Both the position numbers and the translations under genes were made by a program. From Halorubrum salinum (GTDB lineage: Archaea > Halobacteriota > Halobacteria > Halobacteriales > Haloferacaceae), in assembly GCF_024494575.1 (NCBI RefSeq), contig NZ_JANHDO010000003.1:62001-126000 (forward strand): DNA of 64,000 nucleotides, given 5' to 3'. Below are positions 36,313 through 44,518 of the stretch, one piece after another (the stretch's first letter is position 1; the number at the start of each line of letters is the position of its first letter). The notes under the pieces were generated by a model. It worked only from the letters and a program-made list of their open reading frames with translations. It searched no databases and was not told the DNA's origin.

Positions 36313-38487
36313 TCAGAACGCGTCTGCGACCGCGGCGACGATGGCGTCCTCGACGGCGTCGCGCTCGCCGGAGAGGAACTCGATTTTGCCCTCGCGGAGG
36401 CCGGCCGTGGCGACGTCGGCGGCGGGCGCAAGCTCCGACGCCCGCTCGGCCACGTCGCGAACCGACACGTCCGCTGTCGTCCGCAGGTACAGTTCGTCCG
36501 TCCCGATGCCGACGGTCGCGTACGCCTCGCCGTTCGCGTTCCGGCGGTGCAGGTCGTCCAAGAGCAGCGGCGTCGGCGGGAAGTCGTAGCGGTGGGTGTA
36601 GCCGTCGGTGTCGAGGAGCGCGAACTCGACGCCGTCGACCGCCTCGGTGACGACGTTCTCGGTCGCGGTGTGAACCTCCGTCTCCAGCTTCTCGCGGAAC
36701 TGCTCGGAGACGTGCGCGGCGAGGTTGCCGCCGTCATCGAACAGCAGGTCGGTGACGAGTTCGCGTTTGTCCTGATACGACTGGTAGTACGCTTCGAGGG
36801 CGATGGCCTCGCGAAGCTCCGCGACGCGCTCCGCGTCGTATCCGGCGTCACGCGCGAGGTCGACGTAGCGGTCGGGCGCGTCGTCCCAGTAGCTCACCGC
36901 GGGGAGGTGCCGGAGGTCGGCGCGGACCTCGTCGTTGACCGCCGAGGCCAGCGACGCGACGAGCGCACCCGTCGAGAGGTTCGCGTCGACGCCGTCGATC
37001 TCGGGCGAGACGAGCGTGTCGACCGCCTCTCGCGTCTCTGCGTCGGCGACCTCCGCGTCGACGACGACCGCGTCGACGCCGTAGACGGACAGGAGGTCGA
37101 TCCCGTCCGCCGACTCGACCGTGGAGCCCGTACCGACGAGCAAGAACAGCGGGAGCTTCTCGTCGTGCCGGTCGCGGTCCTGTAACATTCGGGTCGCGTC
37201 GTTCGTCGCCGCGTCCATGTCGTACACCGGGTCCTCCAGCGGCCGGCGGGTGAAGTAGTGGTACTCGGCGTCGCTTTTGGCGTGTTCCTCGCGGATCAGC
37301 GGGAGGACGGCGCGCTCGACGGCCGCGCCGGCGACGTAGCCGTCTGCGGTCGCCGGGTGACGCACGACGATCGGGCGCGATTCGAGGACGGCGCGGCGGA
37401 GCGCCTCCGCGGCGTCGAGCAACCCGTCGGCGAGTTCGGCGACCGCCTCGTCGCCGGCCAGCGGTTGGAGCCCGTCGGGACGCGCCTCGTCGGTGAGCGC
37501 CTCGGCGAGCCGACGGCGGACCGCCTCGGCCTCGTCGCCGTCGAGGAGGACGAGCGCCTCCGATTCGACCTGCACGTCGCCGCGGTGGCTCTCGACGTCG
37601 CCGTCGATCCGCACCGCGTCGCCGACCTCGACGTTCGGGTGCGCCCGCACGCCCGGTTCGACGAACGCCGCCACGTCGACGACACCGGTCTCGTCGCCGA
37701 TCTCGAACACCGTCGGGCCGCCGGTCTGTCGGACGCCGACGACCTCCCCGTCGATCCGGATCGACTCGCCGATCGCCTCGGAGAGCGTGCCGATCTCGAC
37801 CCGCTCGCGCTCGTCTTCGAGGTCGTCGCTTTCCGCACCGGCGTCGTCGTCGGACTGCGAGTCGTCGCCGTCGTCGGACTGCGAGTCGTCGTCGACACCG
37901 TCGCTCACGGCGTCGGAGGCGGCCGCCTCGCTCGTCTCGGCGCCAGCGTCGGTCGCCTCGCTCGTCTCGCCCGCGTCGTCAGCGTCGGCGGGCTCCGACT
38001 CGCTCGCGTCTGACGCGGCCGAGTCGGCCTCTTTCGACTCCGTCTCGGCCGGTTCGTCCCGATCGGCGGCGTCTCCGTCCGACCCGTCTTCGCCGTCGAT
38101 CTCTTCGGGGAGGTGCTCGGTGTCGCCGTCCTGCACGAGGACGCCGCGGAACTCGCGGTCGGCCTGTCGGATCGACCACGCCAGGTCGATGTTTCCGTTG
38201 TCGCGGACGCCCTTCACTTGGACGAACACGTCGTCGCCCGGCTCCCAGTCGAGGCTGTCGAGCCGCCGGTCGAGTTCGGAGCGGTGGAGGAGCCCGGTCA
38301 CGCCGGGCGCGAGGTCGATGAAGACGCCGAACTCGGCGTACCCGTCGACCACGCCGCGGTAGAATCTGCTCGGAACGAGCTGGTTCGGGGAGTTCCCTCG
38401 AAAGTCGAAGGCGACGTCCTCTTGGTGTGACTCGCAGATGCGACCGCCACCGTCGACGTCGACGCCACAGATGATACAGGATCCCAT
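36313..38487 (-). CDS. S1/OB-fold and degenerate DHH (RecJ-like) protein
   Basis: A 724-residue nucleic-acid-binding protein. Order: zinc motif CIICGVDVDGGGRICESH (1-21), S1-like RNA-binding domain (about 40-110), acidic linker of Asp/Ser/Glu/Ala (about 115-225) with a tandem DDDSQSDDGD repeat, an OB-fold (about 235-310: EVVGVRQTGGPTVFEIGDETGVVDV), and a DHH phosphoesterase-like domain. The first DHH motif is altered (VVRHPATADGYVAGAAVERA) compared with the HxDxDG form of active RecJ. It may be a non-nuclease partner, as Cdc45/GAN complexes have, or have a changed active site. Confidence 0.82.
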   Translation of the reverse strand: MGSCIICGVDVDGGGRICESHQEDVAFDFRGNSPNQLVPSRFYRGVVDGYAEFGVFIDLAPGVTGLLHRSELDRRLDSLDWEPGDDVFVQVKGVRDNGNIDLAWSIRQADREFRGVLVQDGDTEHLPEEIDGEDGSDGDAADRDEPAETESKEADSAASDASESEPADADDAGETSEATDAGAETSEAAASDAVSDGVDDDSQSDDGDDSQSDDDAGAESDDLEDERERVEIGTLSEAIGESIRIDGEVVGVRQTGGPTVFEIGDETGVVDVAAFVEPGVRAHPNVEVGDAVRIDGDVESHRGDVQVESEALVLLDGDEAEAVRRRLAEALTDEARPDGLQPLAGDEAVAELADGLLDAAEALRRAVLESRPIVVRHPATADGYVAGAAVERAVLPLIREEHAKSDAEYHYFTRRPLEDPVYDMDAATNDATRMLQDRDRHDEKLPLFLLVGTGSTVESADGIDLLSVYGVDAVVVDAEVADAETREAVDTLVSPEIDGVDANLSTGALVASLASAVNDEVRADLRHLPAVSYWDDAPDRYVDLARDAGYDAERVAELREAIALEAYYQSYQDKRELVTDLLFDDGGNLAAHVSEQFREKLETEVHTATENVVTEAVDGVEFALLDTDGYTHRYDFPPTPLLLDDLHRRNANGEAYATVGIGTDELYLRTTADVSVRDVAERASELAPAADVATAGLREGKIEFLSGERDAVEDAIVAAVADAF

Positions 38488-38621
38488 TTGAGTACACCGA
38501 GAGTCTCGGGCCTAAAACGGTTGTCGAAACCCGTGTGAGAGCACGCGGCGGAAAACTGCGTGGCGGCTCCGACGCCGACCGTGACAGATCGCGTGTCGCA
38601 CGGAGTCCGGTCGCGCCGCCC

Positions 38622-39236
38622 TCACCCGAGCACGGTTCGAACCGACGCGATGACCCGGTATCCGACGCCGTATCCGAGCACGGCCGGCGGGAGTCCGGCA
38701 ACGACCGCCCGAGGAAGCGTGGTTCGGTGGACGGTCTGGACTCCGACCACGAAAAGCGCCGCCGCGTACACGCCGCAGGCGATGCGAAGGGCGGGGATCG
38801 GCGGCCCGGCGAGCGCCATCGGCGAACTCGCGTACGCGACCACCTGCACCGTCTCGCTCACGCCGGCCCGGTCGCGGAAACCCCACCCGTCGTCGTACGC
38901 GACGCTGGCGATCACGACAGACAGCGTCGCGACCGCCGCGGTCAGGTGGAGCCCGACCGGTGCCGCGAGCGCGGCGACGAGGAGCAGTACCACGACCGCT
39001 GAGACCGCGACGGATCCGACCACACCGGGTACGGCCGCCGGCTCTGCGAGGATCCATCCCAGCGTGTACGCGGCGGCGACGGTGACCGCGAACGTCAGCG
39101 CGGGGGCCTGATCGCCGGGACTCACGCCGTTCGCGAACAGCCGCCGCGGGCGGACCAGCGACTCGGCCCACGCGCGAGCTATCCCGCGCGGCCCGCGAGC
39201 GCGCCCACCGGCCGGATCGTCGATCCACGAAGTCAC
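38622..39236 (-). CDS. YIP1-family membrane protein
   Basis: A 204-residue protein with five hydrophobic segments beginning about residue 48. The N-terminal WAESLVRPRRLFANGVSPGDQAPALTFAVTV resembles haloarchaeal YIP1 (DUF1282) proteins. SPMALAGPPIPALRIACGVYAAALFVVGVQTVH is the conserved C-terminal part. Role not known; the family is loosely tied to membrane traffic in eukaryotes. Confidence 0.82.
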   Translation of the reverse strand: MTSWIDDPAGGRARGPRGIARAWAESLVRPRRLFANGVSPGDQAPALTFAVTVAAAYTLGWILAEPAAVPGVVGSVAVSAVVVLLLVAALAAPVGLHLTAAVATLSVVIASVAYDDGWGFRDRAGVSETVQVVAYASSPMALAGPPIPALRIACGVYAAALFVVGVQTVHRTTLPRAVVAGLPPAVLGYGVGYRVIASVRTVLG

Positions 39237-39342
39237 GTCGACCGGTTGGGGCGGACGGAATAACCCCGTTCCGATCTCGGAGTATCACTCGTGATAGTCG
39301 GCGGGCAAACGATTATACAGAGCACGTCGGAGATACGGTCGA

Positions 39343-39810
39343 ATGCGCGCGCTCCGAGACGACGATCGAGGGTTCACGCCGCTCGCCGGGTCGGGGCTGC
39401 TCGTCGGCATCGTCGTGGTTCTCTTGGCGCTCGTCGGTGCCGCGATGATCGGCCTCATCGACGGCGTCGCCCCGCCGGACGCCGAGTTCGAGGCCGAACG
39501 GGACGGTGCGGACCTCGTCATCGTCGCCAACGGTCCCGACCCGGTCCCCGCACAGGAGCTGTACGTCCGCGGCGAGGATCCGGACGGAAACGTTCAGTTC
39601 GGGCGGTGGCCCGGTGACGGTGTCGTCCGGCCGGGAGACCGAGTGACGGTCCCGAACGCGACCGGCAACGAGCAGTTCGATATCGTCTGGGAGCCGGTGG
39701 CGTTCGACACCCGCGAGACGCTTGGGAGGTACAACGGCGAGGATTCCGACATCGAGTCGTGGAGCGAGGAGGGCTCCGGACGCGACCCGCTCGGCGCGAC
39801 CGGAGTCTGA
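39343..39810 (+). CDS. Type IV pilin N-terminal domain protein
   Basis: A 155-residue surface protein. The N-terminus RALRDDDRGFTPLAGSGLLVGIVVVLLALVGAAMIG is a pilin-type helix following a charged leader. The rest is a small beta-rich domain (FEAERDGADLVIVANGPDPVPAQELYVRG), as in haloarchaeal DUF1628 pilins. No pilus assembly genes are close. It probably has its own promoter in the AT-containing stretch 39290-39340. Confidence 0.82.
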   Translation: MRALRDDDRGFTPLAGSGLLVGIVVVLLALVGAAMIGLIDGVAPPDAEFEAERDGADLVIVANGPDPVPAQELYVRGEDPDGNVQFGRWPGDGVVRPGDRVTVPNATGNEQFDIVWEPVAFDTRETLGRYNGEDSDIESWSEEGSGRDPLGATGV

Positions 39811-39852
39811 GGCCGGCATTTTCGGGCTTCGGCCGCTCTCGCTTGGCGCGGT

Positions 39853-40986
39853 CTACCCCAGAGACACCCACGCCCCCCGCTCGTCGGCCGTCGCGATCGC
39901 ATCGAGCACCCGTTGAACCTCGTAGCCGTCGGCGAACGACGGCGAGAACTCACAGCCCTCGGCGACCGCCGAGAGGAACTCGTAGCTCTCGTGGACGAAG
40001 GCGTGCTCCCAGCCGATCACGTGTCCGGGCGGCCACCAGCGGCCGACGTAGGGATCGGTCTCCTCCGTGACGAGCACCGTTTCGTACCCCCGGTTCCCCT
40101 CCCGGAGCACCTTCAGCTCGTTGAGCCGCTCCAGAGAGAACGTCAGGCTCCCCTTCGACCCGTGCACCGCTATCGTGTGGTCGTTCTTGTGGCCCGCGGC
40201 GACGCGGCTGGCCTCGAAGCTCCCGGTCGCGCCCGAGTCGTACGCGACCTGTGCGGCGTACGCGTCGTCGACGGTCACGTCCCGGTACTCCGTGACATCG
40301 CCCGCGTCGTCGTACACCGGACGCTCGTCGACGAACGTGGTCAGCTGGCCGGACACTCGATCCACCGCCCCGACGCGGTCGCCGACGAGGAAGTTCGCGA
40401 GGTCGATCGTGTGCGCCCCCAGGTCGCCGAGCGCGCCCGAACCGGCGAGGTCGGCGTCCATCCGCCACGCCCAAGCCGCCTCCGGATCGACGAGCCAGTC
40501 CTGCAGGTACCGGCCGCGGACCTGTCGAATCTCTCCGAGTTCGCCGTCCCTGATGATCTCTCTCGCGCGCCGGATCGCGGGGACGAAGCGATAGTTGAAC
40601 GCGGTCCCCGCCGGAACGTCTGCCGCCGCCGCCGCGTCACGCATGGCCGCGGCCTCCTCAAGCGTGGGCGCGAGCGGCTTCTCACAGAGGACCGGGACGC
40701 CGGCGTCGAGGGCCGCGATCGACGGCTCCGCGTGCACGTGGTTCGGCCCGAGGTTGTAGAACACGTCCACCTCGTCGAGCGCGTCTTCCCAGTCGGTCGC
40801 GACGTTCGCGAAGCCGAACCGATCGGCCGCGGCCGCGAGGGCCTCCTCGTCGCGCCCGACGAGCGTGTGACGCTCGACAGCCGGCGCTTCGGGAAAGAAC
40901 ATCGGAAGCCGCGCCAGCGCGTTCGCGTGCGCCTTTCCCATGAACCGATACCCCAAGACGCCGATCCGCAATGGTTCCCGCGTCAT
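39853..40986 (-). CDS. Gfo/Idh/MocA family oxidoreductase
   Basis: NAD(P)-dependent sugar or cyclitol dehydrogenase of 377 residues. The Rossmann part starts RIGVLGYRFMGKAHANAL (the Gly motif is altered from GxGxxG to GYRFMG). The catalytic Lys is in VLCEKPLAPTLEEA, and the C-terminal GALGDLGAHTIDLANFLVG supplies the DxGxH motif. Substrate unknown. Its ATG overlaps the stop of a tiny upstream reading frame by 4 bases. Confidence 0.92.
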   Translation of the reverse strand: MTREPLRIGVLGYRFMGKAHANALARLPMFFPEAPAVERHTLVGRDEEALAAAADRFGFANVATDWEDALDEVDVFYNLGPNHVHAEPSIAALDAGVPVLCEKPLAPTLEEAAAMRDAAAAADVPAGTAFNYRFVPAIRRAREIIRDGELGEIRQVRGRYLQDWLVDPEAAWAWRMDADLAGSGALGDLGAHTIDLANFLVGDRVGAVDRVSGQLTTFVDERPVYDDAGDVTEYRDVTVDDAYAAQVAYDSGATGSFEASRVAAGHKNDHTIAVHGSKGSLTFSLERLNELKVLREGNRGYETVLVTEETDPYVGRWWPPGHVIGWEHAFVHESYEFLSAVAEGCEFSPSFADGYEVQRVLDAIATADERGAWVSLG

Positions 40987-41108
40987 GATCGCCTCTCGCT
41001 CGGCCCGGCGGCCGTTGTCGGGCCGGGTCTCGACGCCGGCGCGGTGAGCCGGTCCGGCGTCGCGTCGTCCGATGGGCCGTCCCGATGAGGGAACCCGTCG
41101 ACAGTCAT
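40983..41108 (-). CDS. Possible 41-residue upstream ORF coupled to the Gfo/Idh/MocA gene
   Basis: A short frame starts at ATG 41108 (MTVDGFPHRDGPSDD) and ends at 40983, overlapping the oxidoreductase start in an ATGA. A TATA-like CTTATTC (reverse of 41131-41137) lies 23-29 bases upstream, where a leaderless transcript would begin exactly at this ATG. The peptide has no hydrophobic segment or known motif. It could be a real microprotein or a leader for coupling. Confidence 0.35.
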   Translation of the reverse strand: MTVDGFPHRDGPSDDATPDRLTAPASRPGPTTAAGPSERRS

Positions 41109-41130
41109 ACGGATATTAGTACCACGTATC

Positions 41131-41137
41131 GAATAAG
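41131..41137 (-). promoter_or_regulatory. TATA-like box of the Gfo/Idh/MocA transcript
   Basis: Reverse-strand CTTATTC sits 23-29 bases before the small ATG at 41108. The rest of 40987-41293 holds only this promoter, the short frame and the pspA promoter. Confidence 0.4.
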
Positions 41138-41264
41138 CCTTCAGGATACGTCCGAGGACGTCCCAACTCGGGACCCGAGCGTGCACCGGTACGCCGACGG
41201 AGATCCCGCGCCGAAACGGCTGAAATCCCGGCACACCCGCTCTTCCGGGGCGGACCACATGAGG

Positions 41265-41270
41265 TTTTAA
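41265..41270 (+). promoter_or_regulatory. TATA-like box of pspA
   Basis: TTTTAA lies 24-29 bases before the ATG at 41294, the spacing for a leaderless start. The alternative ATG at 41285 would be too close. Confidence 0.5.
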
Positions 41271-41293
41271 CCGGTGGAGCGTGTATGCCGGAT

Positions 41294-42181
41294 ATGGGAA
41301 TCCTCTCTCGCGCCTCCTACGTCATCCGATCGAAGGTGAACGCCCTCCTCAACCGGGCGGAGGACCCGACGGAGTCGCTCGACTACTCGTACGAACAGAT
41401 GCGCGACGAACTCCAGGACGTCAAACAGGGGATCGCGGATCTGACGACCCAGAAGAAGCGCCTGGAGATTCAAAAGCGCAAGCTGGAAGAGAACGTCGAG
41501 AAGCACAACCGACAGGCGCGCGAGGCGGTCCAGCAGGACCGCGACGACCTCGCCCGTCAGGCCCTCGAAAAGAAGAAGTCGAAGATGAGCCAGATAGAGG
41601 AGCTGGAAGGGCAGATCGCAGACCTGAACGACACCCAAGAGCAGCTCGTCGAGAAGAAGAACAAGCTCCAGAACCGGATCGAGGAGTTCCGCACCAAAAA
41701 GGAGACGATGAAGGCCCGCTACGAGGCCGCCGAGGCGTCCTCGCGCGTCTCCGAGGCGATGACGGGCGTCGGCGACGAGATGGAGGACGTGAGCCGCTCC
41801 ATCGAGCGCGCCGAAGAGCGAACCGAGGAGATGGAGGCGCGCGCGGAGGCGATGGACGAGCTCGAAGACTCCGGGGCCTTCGAGGACGCGCTCTCGGATA
41901 AAGACAGCATCGACCGAGAGCTCGAAAGCCTCTCGACGAACAGCGAGGTCGACGCCGAACTGGAGACGCTCAAGGGCGAACTCGGCAAGAGCGACGGGGC
42001 GGCGGACGCCGAGTCCGAGAGCACCGACGAGGAGATCGACGCCGAACTCTCGGACATCGAGAGCGACATCGACGCGGACGACCTCGAGGCCGACCTCGAC
42101 GGCGACGCGAGCGTCGACGACGCCGACCTCGACGTCGAGCTCGAGGAGTCCGAGGCCGACGCAGACGAGCCGCGGAACTGA
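41294..42181 (+). CDS. pspA: PspA/IM30 (ESCRT-III-like) membrane-remodelling protein
   Basis: A 295-residue homologue of PspA/Vipp1, which coats and repairs membranes. It begins MGILSRASYVIRSKVNALLNRAEDP, the usual haloarchaeal start, followed by about 200 residues of charged coiled coil (YEQMRDELQDVKQGIADLTTQKKRLEIQKRKLEENVEKHN). The last 70 residues are a very acidic tail (Asp/Glu/Ser/Ala), not seen in bacterial PspA. The ATG at 41285 is in frame but the TATA spacing and family alignment favour 41294. Confidence 0.9.
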   Translation: MGILSRASYVIRSKVNALLNRAEDPTESLDYSYEQMRDELQDVKQGIADLTTQKKRLEIQKRKLEENVEKHNRQAREAVQQDRDDLARQALEKKKSKMSQIEELEGQIADLNDTQEQLVEKKNKLQNRIEEFRTKKETMKARYEAAEASSRVSEAMTGVGDEMEDVSRSIERAEERTEEMEARAEAMDELEDSGAFEDALSDKDSIDRELESLSTNSEVDAELETLKGELGKSDGAADAESESTDEEIDAELSDIESDIDADDLEADLDGDASVDDADLDVELEESEADADEPRN

Positions 42182-42202
42182 CGCCGTACCGCACGGAGCG
42201 GC

Positions 42203-43252
42203 TCACTCCTCCGGACGTCTCCGGGCTCCGGTCCCCGCCCGGCGCTGGTCCCCGAGCCGGATGTCGCCGTTATCCACGCTGATCCCGTCGTACGGGTCTT
42301 CGGCGAGCAACAGCGATCCGTCGAGGTCGGCGTAGTCGACGAGCGGAGCGAGCTGCGCGGCCGCCGCGATCGACGCGTTCGACTCGATCATACACCCGCA
42401 CATCACCTCCAGCCCGTGTGCGCGCGCCGCCGCGATCAGCCGTCTCGCCTCCAGCAGCCCGCCGGTCTTCATCAGCTTCAGGTTCGCGATGTCACACCGG
42501 TCGGCGATCGCGGGGATATCGGAGGAGGTCACGCACGACTCGTCGGCGGCGATCGGGAGCGCAGACCGCTCGTAGACGAAGCGGAGGCCCTCTGGGTCCT
42601 CGGCGGGTACCGGCTGCTCGACGAACTCCACGTCGCGGTCGGCGAGCCACTCGCTCTTCTCGACGGCCTCCCGCGGCGTCCACGCCTCGTTGGCGTCGAC
42701 GCGGAGCCGGGCGTCCGGAGCGGCCTCTCGGACCGCGTGGACGAGCTCGCGGTCGCGGTCCGTACCGAGCTTGAGCTTGAGTATCGGGTAACCTGCCGCG
42801 GCCGCGTCGGCGGCCTTCTCTCTGACGCGGTCGGTCTCGTCGAGCCCAACGGTAAACGACGTGGCCGGCGACGACGACGGATCGAGCCCCCACAGCCGGT
42901 ACAGCGGGACGCCGAGCCGCTTGGCCGCGAGGTCGTGGACGGCGATCGACACGGCACAGCGGGCGGCCGGATTGTCGTTCACGACGCCCGCCATCCGCGA
43001 TTCGATCTCGTGGAGCGCGTGCGGGTCGCCGACCGCCTCGACGACCGCGAGCAGGTCGGGGAGCACGGCCTCGACCGTGGCTGCGGTCTCGCCGTAGTGC
43101 GCCGACGGGGCGGCACCGCCGACGCCCGTCATGCCCCCCTCGTCGGTGACGCGGACGATCACGTTCTCCGCCTCGGTCTGGGTCCCCCGCGAGATGGTGA
43201 ACGGGTCAGAGAGCGGCAGCGACACCCGGTCGAACTCGGTGTCGAGGCTCAT
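42203..43252 (-). CDS. Enolase-superfamily epimerase, DgcA type (N-acetyl-D-glutamate racemase-like)
   Basis: A 349-residue muconate-lactonizing subgroup enzyme annotated by family as dipeptide (L-Ala-D/L-Glu) epimerase. The catalytic Lys pair is in YPILKLKLGTDRD, metal ligands are in RVDANEAW, VEFVEQPV and IAADESC, and the second catalytic Lys is in IANLKLMKTGG; the active-site loop CGCMIESNASIAAAAQLA is kept. It overlaps a DUF1611 gene by 4 bases. That pairing matches DgcA/DgcN, which handle D-glutamate through N-acetyl-D-glutamate, so that role is more likely than peptide epimerisation. Inferred from context. Confidence 0.82.
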   Translation of the reverse strand: MSLDTEFDRVSLPLSDPFTISRGTQTEAENVIVRVTDEGGMTGVGGAAPSAHYGETAATVEAVLPDLLAVVEAVGDPHALHEIESRMAGVVNDNPAARCAVSIAVHDLAAKRLGVPLYRLWGLDPSSSPATSFTVGLDETDRVREKAADAAAAGYPILKLKLGTDRDRELVHAVREAAPDARLRVDANEAWTPREAVEKSEWLADRDVEFVEQPVPAEDPEGLRFVYERSALPIAADESCVTSSDIPAIADRCDIANLKLMKTGGLLEARRLIAAARAHGLEVMCGCMIESNASIAAAAQLAPLVDYADLDGSLLLAEDPYDGISVDNGDIRLGDQRRAGTGARRRPEE

Positions 43253-44349
43253 TCGTCGGCGGAGCCCTCGTCCGCGCTCGCCGCGCTCTCGTCGGAGATC
43301 CCGAGTCCCGCGTCGACGATACCGTCGACGATCGCCTCCGCGCCGTCGCGGACCGGATCGGCGGCCGGAGCGCCCGCGTCGTCCGCGAACGAGGCGACCG
43401 CGTCGGCCGCCGCCTCGTCGTCCGCGACGTCCTTCGTGTTGAGCGCTCCGGCGACGACCGCCGTCTCGTTGATCGGGTCGGCGAGCCCCTCGTACAGGTC
43501 GACGTACTCGGTGACGGGTCGGAGGTCGAACGACTCGTACCCGTGGATCGCCTCGCGGCCGGCCGCGTGACAGAGGACGAGCCCGTCGGCCATCGACCCG
43601 TGGAGGATCCCGCAGGTGACAGCCGAGTAGGCGGGGTGGACGATGCTGCCCTGTCCCTCGACGACGAGCAGGTCGTGGTCGTCGCCGACCTCGACGAGCA
43701 TGTCCTCGACCGCGCCCGCGGTGAAGTCGGAGACGACCCGGTCGATCGGGTTCCCCCAGCCTGCGATCATGATGCCGGTCTGGCCGGTCGGGACGAACGC
43801 CGCGTCTATCCCTCGATCGCGAGCCGCAGAGACGATCTCCAGCGACGCCGTCATCTTCCCGACCGAGCAGTCGGTCCCTACCGTCAGTACCACGTCGGCG
43901 TCGACGTCGCCGGAGGCCCCGGTCGCGACCGTGAGGTCGTCGTCGGGCTCGCGGACGTCCACGAGGTCGACGCCGTGTTCGTCGGCCAACGCGGCCAGCT
44001 CGTCGTCCTCGTTGAGGAAGTAGTGGAGGCCGCTCACCACGTCGCAGCCGGCCTCGATCGCGGCCTCGACGTCGTCGCGCCACGACTCGTCGAAGCCGCC
44101 GCCGATAGGGGCTATCCCGATGTATAAGGCGTCGAGAGCGCCGTCGGCGGCCGCGTGCGCGTCCGCGAACGACTCGACTATCGGCGCGTCCGCGACGTCG
44201 GGGACGTGGTCGCTCACGCGGTCGCCGGCGCGGTCGCGGTCGAGGATAGCGCGAACGTCTTGGTCGCCGTAGCGCATCACGCCGAGGGCAGTCTTCGCGC
44301 GCTCGGGGAACTTCTCGTGGGCGAGGATGACGATCCGTTCGTCGCTCAT
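43249..44349 (-). CDS. DUF1611 protein, DgcN-type D-glutamate N-acetyltransferase-like
   Basis: A 366-residue DUF1611 protein. A Rossmann-like N-terminal half (RIVILAHEKFPERAKTALGVMRYG) precedes a P-loop-like domain with LTVGTDCSVGKMTAS near residue 155, GQTGIMIAGWGNPIDRVVSDFTAGAVEDM and VVEGQGSIVHPAYSAVTCGILHGS. Family members named DgcN acetylate D-glutamate before DgcA racemises it. The ATG at 44349 gives the conserved N-terminus. Its stop is coupled to the epimerase. The last 60 residues are an acidic Ala-rich tail. Confidence 0.82.
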   Translation of the reverse strand: MSDERIVILAHEKFPERAKTALGVMRYGDQDVRAILDRDRAGDRVSDHVPDVADAPIVESFADAHAAADGALDALYIGIAPIGGGFDESWRDDVEAAIEAGCDVVSGLHYFLNEDDELAALADEHGVDLVDVREPDDDLTVATGASGDVDADVVLTVGTDCSVGKMTASLEIVSAARDRGIDAAFVPTGQTGIMIAGWGNPIDRVVSDFTAGAVEDMLVEVGDDHDLLVVEGQGSIVHPAYSAVTCGILHGSMADGLVLCHAAGREAIHGYESFDLRPVTEYVDLYEGLADPINETAVVAGALNTKDVADDEAAADAVASFADDAGAPAADPVRDGAEAIVDGIVDAGLGISDESAASADEGSADE

Positions 44350-44490
44350 GGTCGGTTCGTCGTCCCGGGAACGCTTAAAAGAGTCGAGGCGGCGATGGCG
44401 TCGCCCTCTCGGTCCTGAACCGTGTTTAATGTCGCCGAGGATCGCGAGTGGTGTGGACACTCACCACGTCGGCGACGAGAAGGGCAAACG

Positions 44491-44500
44491 TATTATTCTA
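44491..44500 (+). promoter_or_regulatory. TATA-like box of the Nramp-like gene
   Basis: TATTATTCTA lies 19-28 bases before the ATG at 44519. It is the only AT-rich stretch in the intergenic region between the divergent dgcN-like and transporter genes. Confidence 0.45.
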
Positions 44501-44518
44501 GGGTGTTACCACCGGAGT

